NCBI GenBank assembly: GCA_965370435.1
Contig: CBDUUP010000018.1
Span: forward strand, 1-26,834
Direction: 5' to 3'
DNA from: CBDUUP01 sp965370435
GTDB taxonomy: Bacteria > Chloroflexota > Anaerolineae > Anaerolineales > UBA11579
Length of the DNA: 26,834 nucleotides
The position numbers were made by a program, and so were the translations under genes. Positions 15,333 to 23,020 of this stretch are shown here, piece by piece; the stretch's first letter is position 1, and every line of letters starts with the position of its first letter. The notes beneath the pieces are model-generated. The model was not told the DNA's origin and did no database searches. It saw only the letters and a program-made list of their open reading frames with translations.

Positions 15333-15866
15333 ATGTCGTTCAAGACTATAAAATCTGAACTAATATTCCAGGGGCGTATATTTGATTTGCGCCAGGACGA
15401 AATTCAATACCCTGATGGTCAACTCGTCAACCGGACCATCATCACTCACCGCGGGGCCGTCGCCTTGCTGCCGGTGGATGATAAGAGACAGATTTGGTTT
15501 GTGCGCCAATATCGCCATGCGGCTGGAGAGAGGTTGTTAGAAATACCGGCGGGCACATTGGAAGAAGGCGAATCCCCAGAGAAATGCGCTCACCGGGAGA
15601 TCCGCGAAGAGCTAGGGATGGCGGCTGGTAAACTGCGCCCATTAGGCCGTTTCTTTGTCGCTCCGGGATATTCTTCTGAACTCATCCACATTTATCTGGC
15701 GACCAACCTGCACCCGGCCCCATTACAACCTGATGAGGATGAAAAACTTAGCGTTGAGAAAATTCCTCTTGAGGTGGCTTACGCAATGGCCCATGAAGGC
15801 AAGCTAAGGGATGCGAAAACCCTGGTCGCCTTGTTCATGGCCCAATCTGAATTGGTGGATGTTTAG
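15333..15866 (+). CDS. Nudix hydrolase, ADP-ribose pyrophosphatase-like
   Basis: Hydrolyses nucleoside diphosphates linked to another moiety, most likely ADP-ribose to AMP and ribose-5-phosphate. The 177 residues contain a perfect Nudix box from Gly74 to Met96 (Gx5Ex7REUxEExGU), with the metal-binding REIREELG core. The surrounding sequence matches ADP-ribose pyrophosphatases: VNRTIITHRGAVALLPV before, QYRHAAGERLLEIPAGTLE leading into the box, and FFVAPGYSSELIHIYLA after. The ribosome site before ATG 15333 is weak. It lies 27 bases after the LysM gene and is probably co-transcribed with it; no terminator is visible between them. Confidence 0.9.
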   Translation: MSFKTIKSELIFQGRIFDLRQDEIQYPDGQLVNRTIITHRGAVALLPVDDKRQIWFVRQYRHAAGERLLEIPAGTLEEGESPEKCAHREIREELGMAAGKLRPLGRFFVAPGYSSELIHIYLATNLHPAPLQPDEDEKLSVEKIPLEVAYAMAHEGKLRDAKTLVALFMAQSELVDV

Positions 15867-15953
15867 AGAGCATATAGATAGAATGAATAGAAGCGGGGCC
15901 TCCAAACTGACGGAGAACGTCGAAGAATGGCGGAAACTCGTCGTCATCTCACC

Positions 15954-15982
15954 TTGCTTTTTCAGAATATTTGGGCTACAAT
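15954..15982 (+). promoter_or_regulatory. Putative rho promoter
   Basis: TTGCTT (15954-15959) and TACAAT (15977-15982, 5/6) are separated by 17 bases in the 255-base gap between the Nudix gene and rho. A start near 15989 would give a leader of about 130 bases containing a hairpin. The rest of the gap (15867-15953) shows nothing recognisable. Confidence 0.5.
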
Positions 15983-16033
15983 ATAGGCAACTATTCCCCT
16001 AGCATTTACAAAGAATTTGTCATATTGGTCCGT

Positions 16034-16058
16034 CGCTGTTTGCGTTTTACGCAAAGCG
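16034..16058 (+). promoter_or_regulatory. Hairpin in the rho leader
   Basis: CGC then TTTGCG pair with CGCAAAGCG around a TTTTA loop, with a two-base bulge on the left arm (16034-16058). The rho gene is autoregulated through its leader in some bacteria. Whether this hairpin takes part is unknown. No T run follows, so it is not an obvious terminator. Confidence 0.35.
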
Positions 16059-16121
16059 GGCTTTGGCGATGTTTCCAAATTCTCGAATTCCCTACAATCA
16101 TTAAGAAGGCAGATTACAATA

Positions 16122-17399
16122 ATGGACATACTAGAACTACAAAAACACACCCTGTTAGATTTGCGCCAGATGGCCAAAGATTACGAAATCCCCCGCGCTT
16201 CCCGCCTGAAGAAAGAAGACCTTATCATGAAAATTCGCCAGGCGGAGGCAGAGAAGGAAGGTCTGGAGATTCGAGGCGGTATTTTGGAGATCATGAATGA
16301 AGGCATCGGCTTTATGCGCACCAATCACTATCAAGCCGGGCCGGATGATGTGTACGTTTCTCAAACCCAAACCCGCCGTTACGGCTTGCGCAATGGCGAT
16401 CTGGTTATCGGCCACGTCCGGCCGCCGCGTGAATCTGAGCGCCATTTTGGTTTGTTGAAAATAGAATCAATTAATGGTATTGACCCTGAAGAAGCCAAAT
16501 ACCGGCCAGTTTTTGAAAGCTTGACCGCCATTTTCCCAGAAACCCGCTTTGACCTGGAGACCGACCGCCACGAATTGGCTCCACGATTGATCAACCTCAT
16601 CGCCCCGGTTGGCCGCGGACAGCGCGGCTTGATCGTTTCGCCGCCCAAATCGGGCAAGACCACCATCCTCAAGCAGATCGCCAACTCGATTTCGATCCAG
16701 AACCCTGAAGTATATTTGATGGTCGCCTTGATCGGTGAGCGCCCGGAAGAGGTCACCGATATGGATCGTTCGGTTGACGCCGAGGTGATTGCTTCTACTT
16801 TCGACGAACCCGTTACCATGCACGTCCGGGTTGCCGAAATGGTGCTCCAGCGGGCCAAACGCCTGGCCGAGAACGGCCACGACGTGGTGATCATGATGGA
16901 CTCTCTCACTCGTCTGGCGCGGGCCTATAACCTGGTGGTTCAACCTTCAGGCCGCACCCTTTCCGGTGGTATTGACCCGTCAGCATTGTACCCTCCCAAG
17001 CGTTTCTTCGGCGCGGCCCGGAACATTGAAGAAGGTGGTTCGTTGACCATTATCGCCACCTGCCTGGTAGACACCGGCTCCCGGATGGATGACGTGGTTT
17101 ACGAGGAGTTCAAGGGAACCGGCAACATGGAACTGCATCTTTCCCGCCGCCTTCAAGAACGCCGGATATTCCCGGCTATCGACATCGAACGTTCCTCCAC
17201 CCGCAGGGAGGAATTGCTGTTAGGGCCTGACATCACCCAACGGGTGTGGCTGCTGCGCCGCATGTATGGGCAGATGGTCACCTCTCCGCCCAACGGCGCC
17301 GGGCTGGACATCACCGCGGCCACCGAAGCGATCCTGCATCGGATGTCCCGAACCGAAAACAACCAGGAGTTCCTTGAGAGGCTGGCCGAGAAAGAATAG
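16122..17399 (+). CDS. rho: Transcription termination factor Rho
   Basis: Hexameric RNA-dependent ATPase that releases transcripts. The 425 residues (E. coli: 419) carry the N-terminal Rho helix bundle (LQKHTLLDLRQMAKDYEI), a cold-shock-like RNA-binding domain (about 48-125, including GFMRT and DVYVSQTQTRRYGLR), Walker A PPKSGKTT (174-181; usual form PPKAGKTT), GERPEEVTDM (205-214), Walker B VVIMMDSLTRLARAYN (255-270) and the R/Q-loop regions PPKRFFGAARNIEEGGSLTI. No large insertion is present. The start MDILELQ at 16122 is chosen because it matches the family N-terminus; upstream in-frame sequence to 16017 lies in the leader. The stop overlaps the GTG of the next gene by one base. Confidence 0.97.
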   Translation: MDILELQKHTLLDLRQMAKDYEIPRASRLKKEDLIMKIRQAEAEKEGLEIRGGILEIMNEGIGFMRTNHYQAGPDDVYVSQTQTRRYGLRNGDLVIGHVRPPRESERHFGLLKIESINGIDPEEAKYRPVFESLTAIFPETRFDLETDRHELAPRLINLIAPVGRGQRGLIVSPPKSGKTTILKQIANSISIQNPEVYLMVALIGERPEEVTDMDRSVDAEVIASTFDEPVTMHVRVAEMVLQRAKRLAENGHDVVIMMDSLTRLARAYNLVVQPSGRTLSGGIDPSALYPPKRFFGAARNIEEGGSLTIIATCLVDTGSRMDDVVYEEFKGTGNMELHLSRRLQERRIFPAIDIERSSTRREELLLGPDITQRVWLLRRMYGQMVTSPPNGAGLDITAATEAILHRMSRTENNQEFLERLAEKE

Positions 17400-18493
17400 T
17401 GAACGGAAATTCCCCCGCGGAGGGCGAAGAAGACTCCCCTCCGAGAGTCTTGAACAAGGATAGATGGCTTTCTTTGGGGGCCTGGGTGTTGGCATTGGCG
17501 GTGGTTGTTTTGGCCTCCGCCCTGGGGTGGCAGCGGTGGGGAACCCAACCTTTTCAGCCAGAAGCAACCCGATTCGTTCAAATCACCGATGGGGATACTG
17601 AGAGTTTAGCCCTGCCCGATTTACAAGAAGGGGAGGGCGAATCTATTTCCCGCCAGGTAGAACCCGATACCGTCATTCCAACACGTTCCCGCCAGACCGC
17701 AGAGGAATACGCCGTAGTTCAGGGCGATTCCGTGTTTGCTATCGCGGTCAAGTTCAGCCTGGAACCGGAGACCGTGCTGTGGGCCAATTTCACACTTCTC
17801 AGCGACAACCCCGACTTCTTAGCCCCCGGCATGGTCTTGACCATCCCTCCGGTGGATGGCATTTACTACCAATGGGAGGCGGGGGATACTTTAGAGAGTG
17901 TGGCAGCCAAGTTTGAAGCCAGTAAAGAAGACATCCTCAATTGGTCGGGCAACAACCTGGATTTGATTGAACCCCAGGTCGATCCGGGCCGCTGGGTGAT
18001 GATCCCCGGCGGGAAGCGCGAGTTTGTGCAGTGGATCATCCCGGTGATTCCCTCGGGATCGGCGGGGGTTTCCAAGGAGGTGTACGGCCCCGGGGCCTGC
18101 GAGGGCGGATATGAAGGCATCGGCGGAACCGGAGGCTTCATCTGGCCGACGGACGATCAGTACGTGGTGGGCAACGATTATTGGTCTGGGCATCTGGGGA
18201 TTGACCTGGCCGCTAACGTGGGTTCGCAGATTTACGCCGCCGACAGCGGCATTGTGGTGTTCTCCGGCTGGGCGAATGGGGGCTACGGCAACATGATCAT
18301 GATTGACCACGGAAACGGCTACTACACCGTCTACGCCCACCTCAGCGAGGTTTACACCATCTGCGGCCAGAGCGTCGTCCAGGGCGCCGCCATAGGCCAG
18401 GGGGGCAGCACCGGCAACTCCACCGGCCCTCACCTGCACTTTGAAGTCCGCTACCTGGGTGGATTCGTCAATCCCTGGTTTGTGCTGCCTTAA
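17399..18493 (+). CDS. Membrane-anchored LysM / M23 zinc endopeptidase
   Basis: Predicted peptidoglycan-cleaving (or scaffolding) envelope protein of 364 residues. A single hydrophobic segment at about 23-44 serves as a signal anchor. Two LysM-like repeats (about 103-150 and 156-203) precede an M23 domain at about 260-360. All zinc ligands are present: His265 and Asp269 in GHLGIDL, and His347 of HLH (345-347); His314 in YAHLS is the catalytic partner. The domain is therefore expected to be active, unlike many EnvC/NlpD-type proteins. The start is GTG at 17399, sharing one base with the rho TAG, so translation is probably coupled to rho. The rho-M23 adjacency has no clear functional reason. 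Confidence 0.88.
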   Translation: MNGNSPAEGEEDSPPRVLNKDRWLSLGAWVLALAVVVLASALGWQRWGTQPFQPEATRFVQITDGDTESLALPDLQEGEGESISRQVEPDTVIPTRSRQTAEEYAVVQGDSVFAIAVKFSLEPETVLWANFTLLSDNPDFLAPGMVLTIPPVDGIYYQWEAGDTLESVAAKFEASKEDILNWSGNNLDLIEPQVDPGRWVMIPGGKREFVQWIIPVIPSGSAGVSKEVYGPGACEGGYEGIGGTGGFIWPTDDQYVVGNDYWSGHLGIDLAANVGSQIYAADSGIVVFSGWANGGYGNMIMIDHGNGYYTVYAHLSEVYTICGQSVVQGAAIGQGGSTGNSTGPHLHFEVRYLGGFVNPWFVLP

Positions 18494-18538
18494 CAAATAC
18501 CCAATCGCCTATTTTTTTGCGCTATGGAGTCCTGAAAT

Positions 18539-19921
18539 TCATAGGGATTCGATAAAATTCGATGGCCTCACCGTATTCAGTTCCCAATAGGAACGGAGAA
18601 TCTTTATCAGATCGTTCGACAGATCATCCTGGATATTTTGGGGGTCAACGCCGTAGCGGAAGTTGAAATGGTGCACTTCCTCGGCGAAAGGGGGATAAGA
18701 GACCTCCCACACCCAAATGGCATAGTTGATCCCCCACTGCTCGAAGAGGGCCATTTCGTCGTCCAGGAATTCCACCGCATTGGGTACCCAGCGCATCATG
18801 CCATATTCATTGATCGCCACCGGCGCGCCGACCTCTTCCATGAAATCATCCACTGTCCAAAATAACTCATCCAACCAATCCCGGTCGAACCTGTCGTCTA
18901 CGCCGTCCCAATCGGTGTCGAAGAAGCCTGGATACCCGAATTGGATATCGTCCCACCACTGATGGGTATAGACGTGCGGCTCGTATTGGTGGGCGGTGTA
19001 GACCGTGCGCCCGTCGCTGGTCGATTCAATGAAAGGGAGCCATTCAATCCCGCTGTAGGACATGCCGCCGGTGAGGATTGGGGTATTCGGGTCCACCTGT
19101 CGTATGGCCGCGCTGATGCGGGGATGGAGTTGGTTCCAGTCGTAGAGGCTGCCCCCGTACGCCTCGGTGAAGACCTCTGGGTCCCACTCGTCCAACCAAA
19201 CATCGTTGGCGTTGGGTTCCACCATCAGGTCGTAGCCCGCCACGATGGGATTTTGACGGTAGCGTTCCGCGGTGTGCCGCCACATTTCCACCCAGGCGTC
19301 TTGGGCTTCCCGGTCTCGCCAGACCTCATCGTTGAGATAGCTTTCATTGAGCCAATCGCCAACCGCATTCCCACAGCATACACTCCACTCGCTGCGTCCC
19401 GGCCCGGTGCGAAAACTGATCACCGCGAACATGTCCGCCTGGGCGATCATATCGAGCAGATTATCCAGGTTAGCTTGCACGGCTTCGTCTAGTTCGTAGG
19501 GCGGTCTTTCGGTGAACAGCCCGGCGTGAGAGATATTGACGTAGTTTGCGCCTAATGCCGCTAAATTGTTCAAATCTTCCTGTGTATAAGGCGGCCCCAC
19601 TCTCCCCGATCCCACGAATTCCGATCCATCCATCTCAACAACCACCAACCGTTGGTAGATGTTAGCCCCGCGCAGTTGGGTTCCGTTCGTCCAAAGACTC
19701 CATTTATCGCCTGGTGATGCAGGCAGTTCGGTTGGTTGGGGGGGTGTTGGCTTCAGTGGGGCGGTGGGGTCGCCGTCCGATGGCGGCAAATTAGTTGGCG
19801 ACGTGCCCCTTGTTGATTCGATATCTTGCCCTACCTCTGTGGCGGGAGACTGCACCCGGCAGGCTAGAGCCATTAAAATCAGCAAAACAGCCCATATTGC
19901 GCATAGCCTTCTCTGGGACAT
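18539..19921 (-). CDS. GH5-like glycoside hydrolase lipoprotein
   Basis: A 460-residue secreted lipoprotein with lipobox MALA before Cys21, then a Pro/Thr/Ser-rich linker to about 72. The catalytic part is a TIM-barrel of clan GH-A, GH5/cellulase-like. GANYVNISHAG lies near 124-134. The acid/base Glu235 is in LMVEPNAND (GH5 normally has NEP, so Asn is Val234 here). HQY at 311-313 and the nucleophile Glu372 in INEYGMMRW follow, then a Trp-rich IWVWEVSYPP strand. Substrate (beta-glucan, mannan or host-derived glycan) cannot be told. GAGAGGAG before the ATG at 19921 decides the start; the reading frame is open to 20149 but the extension crosses the promoter region and lacks a signal. It converges with the M23 gene 45 bases away; no clear terminator between them. 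Confidence 0.82.
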   Translation of the reverse strand: MSQRRLCAIWAVLLILMALACRVQSPATEVGQDIESTRGTSPTNLPPSDGDPTAPLKPTPPQPTELPASPGDKWSLWTNGTQLRGANIYQRLVVVEMDGSEFVGSGRVGPPYTQEDLNNLAALGANYVNISHAGLFTERPPYELDEAVQANLDNLLDMIAQADMFAVISFRTGPGRSEWSVCCGNAVGDWLNESYLNDEVWRDREAQDAWVEMWRHTAERYRQNPIVAGYDLMVEPNANDVWLDEWDPEVFTEAYGGSLYDWNQLHPRISAAIRQVDPNTPILTGGMSYSGIEWLPFIESTSDGRTVYTAHQYEPHVYTHQWWDDIQFGYPGFFDTDWDGVDDRFDRDWLDELFWTVDDFMEEVGAPVAINEYGMMRWVPNAVEFLDDEMALFEQWGINYAIWVWEVSYPPFAEEVHHFNFRYGVDPQNIQDDLSNDLIKILRSYWELNTVRPSNFIESL

Positions 19922-19957
19922 GATTGGAACTCCTCTCGTAAAAGCTAATATGGCTCC

Positions 19958-19987
19958 AGTATATGCATTGCATGGGAAAATTGCCAG
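19958..19987 (-). promoter_or_regulatory. Putative promoter for the GH5-like gene
   Basis: On the minus strand CTGGCA (19987-19982, 4/6) and TATACT (19963-19958, 5/6) are 18 bases apart, about 37 bases before the start codon at 19921. An ATGCA-T-TGCAT inverted repeat (19963-19973) overlaps the spacer. The -35 lies back-to-back with that of the murJ promoter. Confidence 0.4.
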
Positions 19988-19996
19988 CGCGTTTAG

Positions 19997-20025
19997 TTGA
20001 CAGTTCCCCCATATGCGTGTATATT
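19997..20025 (+). promoter_or_regulatory. Strong sigma-70-type promoter for murJ
   Basis: Perfect TTGACA (19997-20002), a 17-base spacer and TATATT (20020-20025, 5/6). Transcription would begin near 20032, giving a leader of about 40 bases before ATG 20072. It is as clear as the promoter at 1927. Confidence 0.75.
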
Positions 20026-20071
20026 CCCCAAGTCTATCCAACCGGTGAAACCAGCAAAATAGTGAACGCCT

Positions 20072-21589
20072 ATGACCCGAATCGCCCGTTCCACCCTCAC
20101 CCTGGCCGTTTTCTTCTTCTTCGATAAAATATTGGCCTTGGTTCGCCAAAGAGTCATCAACAGCAGCTTTGACCTTGACACCCTGGACATCTTCTATGTC
20201 GCCAATAACATCCCCGACCTGCTATCCGTACTGATCTCTGCGGGGGCTTTGAGCGTGGCCTTCATCCCGGTGCTCACAGAGTATCTCGAAACTAAAGGGC
20301 AAAAAGACACCTGGGATTTGTTCTCTCGAATCCTCAATATGGCATTCCTGTTCACCGGAGTCGTCGCGCTGATGATCGCCGTGTTCGCCACGCCCCTGGT
20401 GGCAAATGTGATCGCCCCGGGCTTCAGGGACGACCCGGTGAAATTGTCGCTGACGGTGCAGTTAATGCGGCTGGACCTGATCTCGATCATGATCTTTTCC
20501 ATCAGCGGCCTGGTGATGGCGAGTTTGCAGGCCAATCAGCATTTCCTCCTCCCGGCTATGGCTCCCGCCCTCTTCAATATCGGGCAGATCGCCGGTGTGT
20601 TAATTTTTGCCCGCCGATTCGATATGGGGATACACGGCCTGGTTTACGGTGTCATCCTGGGGGCTTCGTTACATCTCGCCATTCAAATTCCGGGTTTGTT
20701 TCGTTATCGTTTTCGCTGGTCTCCCGCCATCAATCTTCGCCATCCAGGGGTTCAGCAGGTTCTGCGTCTCTTCGGCCCGCGTATTGTGACCGTATTTTTT
20801 ATTCAATTGTTCTTCATCATCCGCGATAATCTGGCCTCTGGCATGGATGCAGGGGCAGTGACGGCTTTGGCCAATGGATGGTTCATCATGCAGGTCCCTG
20901 AGACTTTGCTGGGCACCACCGTTGCCATTGTTTTGCTGCCCACCCTCGCCGGGCGCTTCGCTCGTGGTGATGAAGCCGCCTTCCGGGAGACGGTCAACAA
21001 AGCGATTCGGGTGCTCATTGCTTTTACCATACCCTCCGCGGCCCTGCTCGCGGTGAGCGTCGAATACTTCGTGGGCATTTTGGGCTTTGAGGGGGAGACC
21101 ATCCAATTAGTCGCCTGGGCGACGCGCGGCTACCTCCTGGGGATGACAGGGCACGCCCTGCTGGAGATCACCTCTCGTTCCTTCTACGCCCGCCAGGACG
21201 CCCGTACACCGCTTTTCGCCGCCGCCCTGAATGCTGCCGCCTATTTCGTCCTTGCCATAGTCCTATCAGGTCTTCTGGGTCACGTCGGTATCGCCCTGGC
21301 GAACAGCATCGCCTTCACCTCCGAAGCCATATTGCTGATCTGGCTGCTCAATCGCAGGCTGCCCGGTTTGATCCGCCTTGAAGGGACGCTATTGCGCACC
21401 GTGGCGGTCTCCGCGTTGGGCGCGTTGATCGCTTTTCTGTTGCTGACTTTTGTTCCCTCACCGCTGCCTGACCTTGTCAACGGCGTCTTGGCCGTCGGCG
21501 TCGGCGGCTTGGTGATCCTGCCCTTTATCTGGCCGGAGGTAAAATTAATGTTGAGGTTGGGGGAGGATGGGGAACAGATTAGCACATAA
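20072..21589 (+). CDS. murJ: MurJ/MviN-type lipid II flippase
   Basis: Moves lipid-linked peptidoglycan precursors across the cytoplasmic membrane (MOP superfamily). The 505 residues form about 13-14 hydrophobic helices. Family features include the N-terminal ARSTLTLAVFFFFDKILALVRQ region, DLLSVLISAGALSVAFIPVL and MRLDLISIMIFSISGLVMA in the first half, and LLEITSRSFYARQDARTP in the second half, the last being a strong MurJ signature. The ribosome site is weak (GTGAAC-like). It is monocistronic, divergent from the GH5-like gene. Related MOP flippases for other glycolipids are the alternative, since many genomes hold several paralogues. Confidence 0.88.
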   Translation: MTRIARSTLTLAVFFFFDKILALVRQRVINSSFDLDTLDIFYVANNIPDLLSVLISAGALSVAFIPVLTEYLETKGQKDTWDLFSRILNMAFLFTGVVALMIAVFATPLVANVIAPGFRDDPVKLSLTVQLMRLDLISIMIFSISGLVMASLQANQHFLLPAMAPALFNIGQIAGVLIFARRFDMGIHGLVYGVILGASLHLAIQIPGLFRYRFRWSPAINLRHPGVQQVLRLFGPRIVTVFFIQLFFIIRDNLASGMDAGAVTALANGWFIMQVPETLLGTTVAIVLLPTLAGRFARGDEAAFRETVNKAIRVLIAFTIPSAALLAVSVEYFVGILGFEGETIQLVAWATRGYLLGMTGHALLEITSRSFYARQDARTPLFAAALNAAAYFVLAIVLSGLLGHVGIALANSIAFTSEAILLIWLLNRRLPGLIRLEGTLLRTVAVSALGALIAFLLLTFVPSPLPDLVNGVLAVGVGGLVILPFIWPEVKLMLRLGEDGEQIST

Positions 21590-21620
21590 GGGCGGGGTGT
21601 GTAATTCAAGATGGGGTTTA

Positions 21621-21727
21621 GCGACTAAAGTAACGCCAACAACTGCGAAGTCCGCCCTTCGGCGGACTTAAACCCCTTTCAGTCGGCGAAGGCCGACTTT
21701 GTAAATGTTTGTGCGACTTTAGTCGCA
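21621..21727. repeat. Composite palindromic element with three hairpins between convergent genes
   Basis: GCGACTAAAGT (21621-21631) is the exact reverse complement of ACTTTAGTCGC (21716-21726) and encloses two hairpins. The first has arms 21648-21656 and 21661-21669 (AAGTCCGCC, loop CTTC). The second has arms 21681-21687 and 21692-21698 (AGTCGGC, loop GAAG). The right end also folds on itself (TGCGACT/AGTCGCA, 21712-21727). The two loops are complementary. The element lies between murJ and the convergent permease gene, holds no open frame, and resembles REP/MITE-like intergenic repeats. It might also act as a bidirectional terminator, but lacks long T runs. Confidence 0.78.
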
Positions 21728-21734
21728 TATTTGC

Positions 21735-23018
21735 CTAAGTTGACTCTTTCTCGTAAGGCTGGCCGTCGGCGGCAGGCATCTGGCCGCGTCCCACTACGCC
21801 GGCCAACACGATCATGGTGACGATATAGGGGGCCATCAGCAGGAATTCGGAGGGGATATGCACTTGCAGGATCGCCAGCTTATCTTTCAAGGAATCGGCG
21901 AAACCGAACAACAGACTGGCTCCGAACGAACCCGCAGGCGTCCAGTTCCCGAAGATCATCGCCGCCAGACCGATGAAGCCCCGCCCGGCGGTCATGAACT
22001 CGTCGAAGCGGCCTACCGATCCAAGCGTGAAGTATCCACCCGCAAACCCGGCCATCATCCCTCCCAGTACCACAGCCATATAGCGGGTGCGGAAGACGTT
22101 GATTCCAAGTGTATCCGCGGCTTTGGGATGCTCTCCCACCGAACGCAGCCGCAGTCCCCAGCGGGTGTAAAACAATCCCACGGTGAGGACGATCACGAAG
22201 ATGAACAACGCGTATACGAATATGTTCTGGTTGAATAGGATGGGACCAATAATGGGAATCCTGCCAAGTATGGGAATTTCCCAGGGCTGGAAGATGCCTG
22301 GACTGTTGAATAATTCCTGCCCGCTGGAAGATTGCATAAATTTGGCAGAAATATAGGCTGTTATTCCTCCGGCAAAGATATTGATAACCGTTCCTGATAT
22401 GATCTGGTCGGTGCCGTACTTGATAGATAAGATGGCGTGGATGAGGCCCAAGGCTCCACCTATCAGGACGGCAGCCAATAAACCGATCCACAAGTTGGTC
22501 ATGGTACCCACAATAGCTCCCACCAGCGCGCCGGTCAACATCATGCCTTCTATGGCGATATTGACCACCCCGGCCCGCTCACATAACACCCCTGACAGCG
22601 CACCCAGAGTGATGGGCACAGCCTTGGTCAGGGAGGATTTGAATAATCCCACCAGGTTGAGCGATTTGTCCGCCGCCGCCCAGGTCAAAAAGCCAAAGAT
22701 GAACATGCCTGCAACCAATCCCAAAACCATGTTGGTGCGTTTCGCAAACCCTTTTCTGCGGACGAGCTGCACGCCGCCCAGCGCAGCGATGGCGAACACT
22801 ATGATGTTCAAGGTTGTTAGCGAGGGGATGATCCAATTGGCGACTTCTACGTCGGAGCCGCCCGGCATCATCTTGTAGGTGGTCACTGCTCCGCTGCTGG
22901 TTGTGCGGCTGAAAATCAGATAGATTGCCAGCGAGAACAACAAGAAAACGATACCCATCCAGCGTTTGCGGGTCGGGGAAATGTATTCAGTTTTTTGGGA
23001 TGTTGTCGTCGTTGCCAT
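21735..23018 (-). CDS. BMP-family ABC transporter permease 2 (nucleoside-type, NupQ-like)
   Basis: Membrane subunit of a purine-nucleoside-type importer, about 427 residues. After an N-terminal helix and an extracytoplasmic stretch, the conserved BPD_transp_2 core begins near residue 125. It contains TLGALSGVLCERAGVVNIAIEGMML, the ATPase-facing segment LRSVGEHPKAADTLGINV and a final ...GRGQMPAADGQPYEKEST tail (PAADGQPY is common in this family). An ATG at 23024 overlaps the upstream stop (ATGA), but GGAGG is only three bases before it. The ATG at 23018 has better spacing and is preferred. It is the last gene of the transporter operon, followed by the palindromic element. Confidence 0.92.
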   Translation of the reverse strand: MATTTTSQKTEYISPTRKRWMGIVFLLFSLAIYLIFSRTTSSGAVTTYKMMPGGSDVEVANWIIPSLTTLNIIVFAIAALGGVQLVRRKGFAKRTNMVLGLVAGMFIFGFLTWAAADKSLNLVGLFKSSLTKAVPITLGALSGVLCERAGVVNIAIEGMMLTGALVGAIVGTMTNLWIGLLAAVLIGGALGLIHAILSIKYGTDQIISGTVINIFAGGITAYISAKFMQSSSGQELFNSPGIFQPWEIPILGRIPIIGPILFNQNIFVYALFIFVIVLTVGLFYTRWGLRLRSVGEHPKAADTLGINVFRTRYMAVVLGGMMAGFAGGYFTLGSVGRFDEFMTAGRGFIGLAAMIFGNWTPAGSFGASLLFGFADSLKDKLAILQVHIPSEFLLMAPYIVTMIVLAGVVGRGQMPAADGQPYEKEST

Positions 23019-23020
23019 CG

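Noticed and set aside
16017..16121. N-terminal extension of Rho
   Set aside because: It covers the leader hairpin, starts at TTG without ribosome site, and the Rho family N-terminus fits the ATG at 16122.
19922..20149. N-terminal extension of the GH5-like protein
   Set aside because: It would bury the lipoprotein signal and overlap the murJ promoter and start; a good ribosome site supports 19921.
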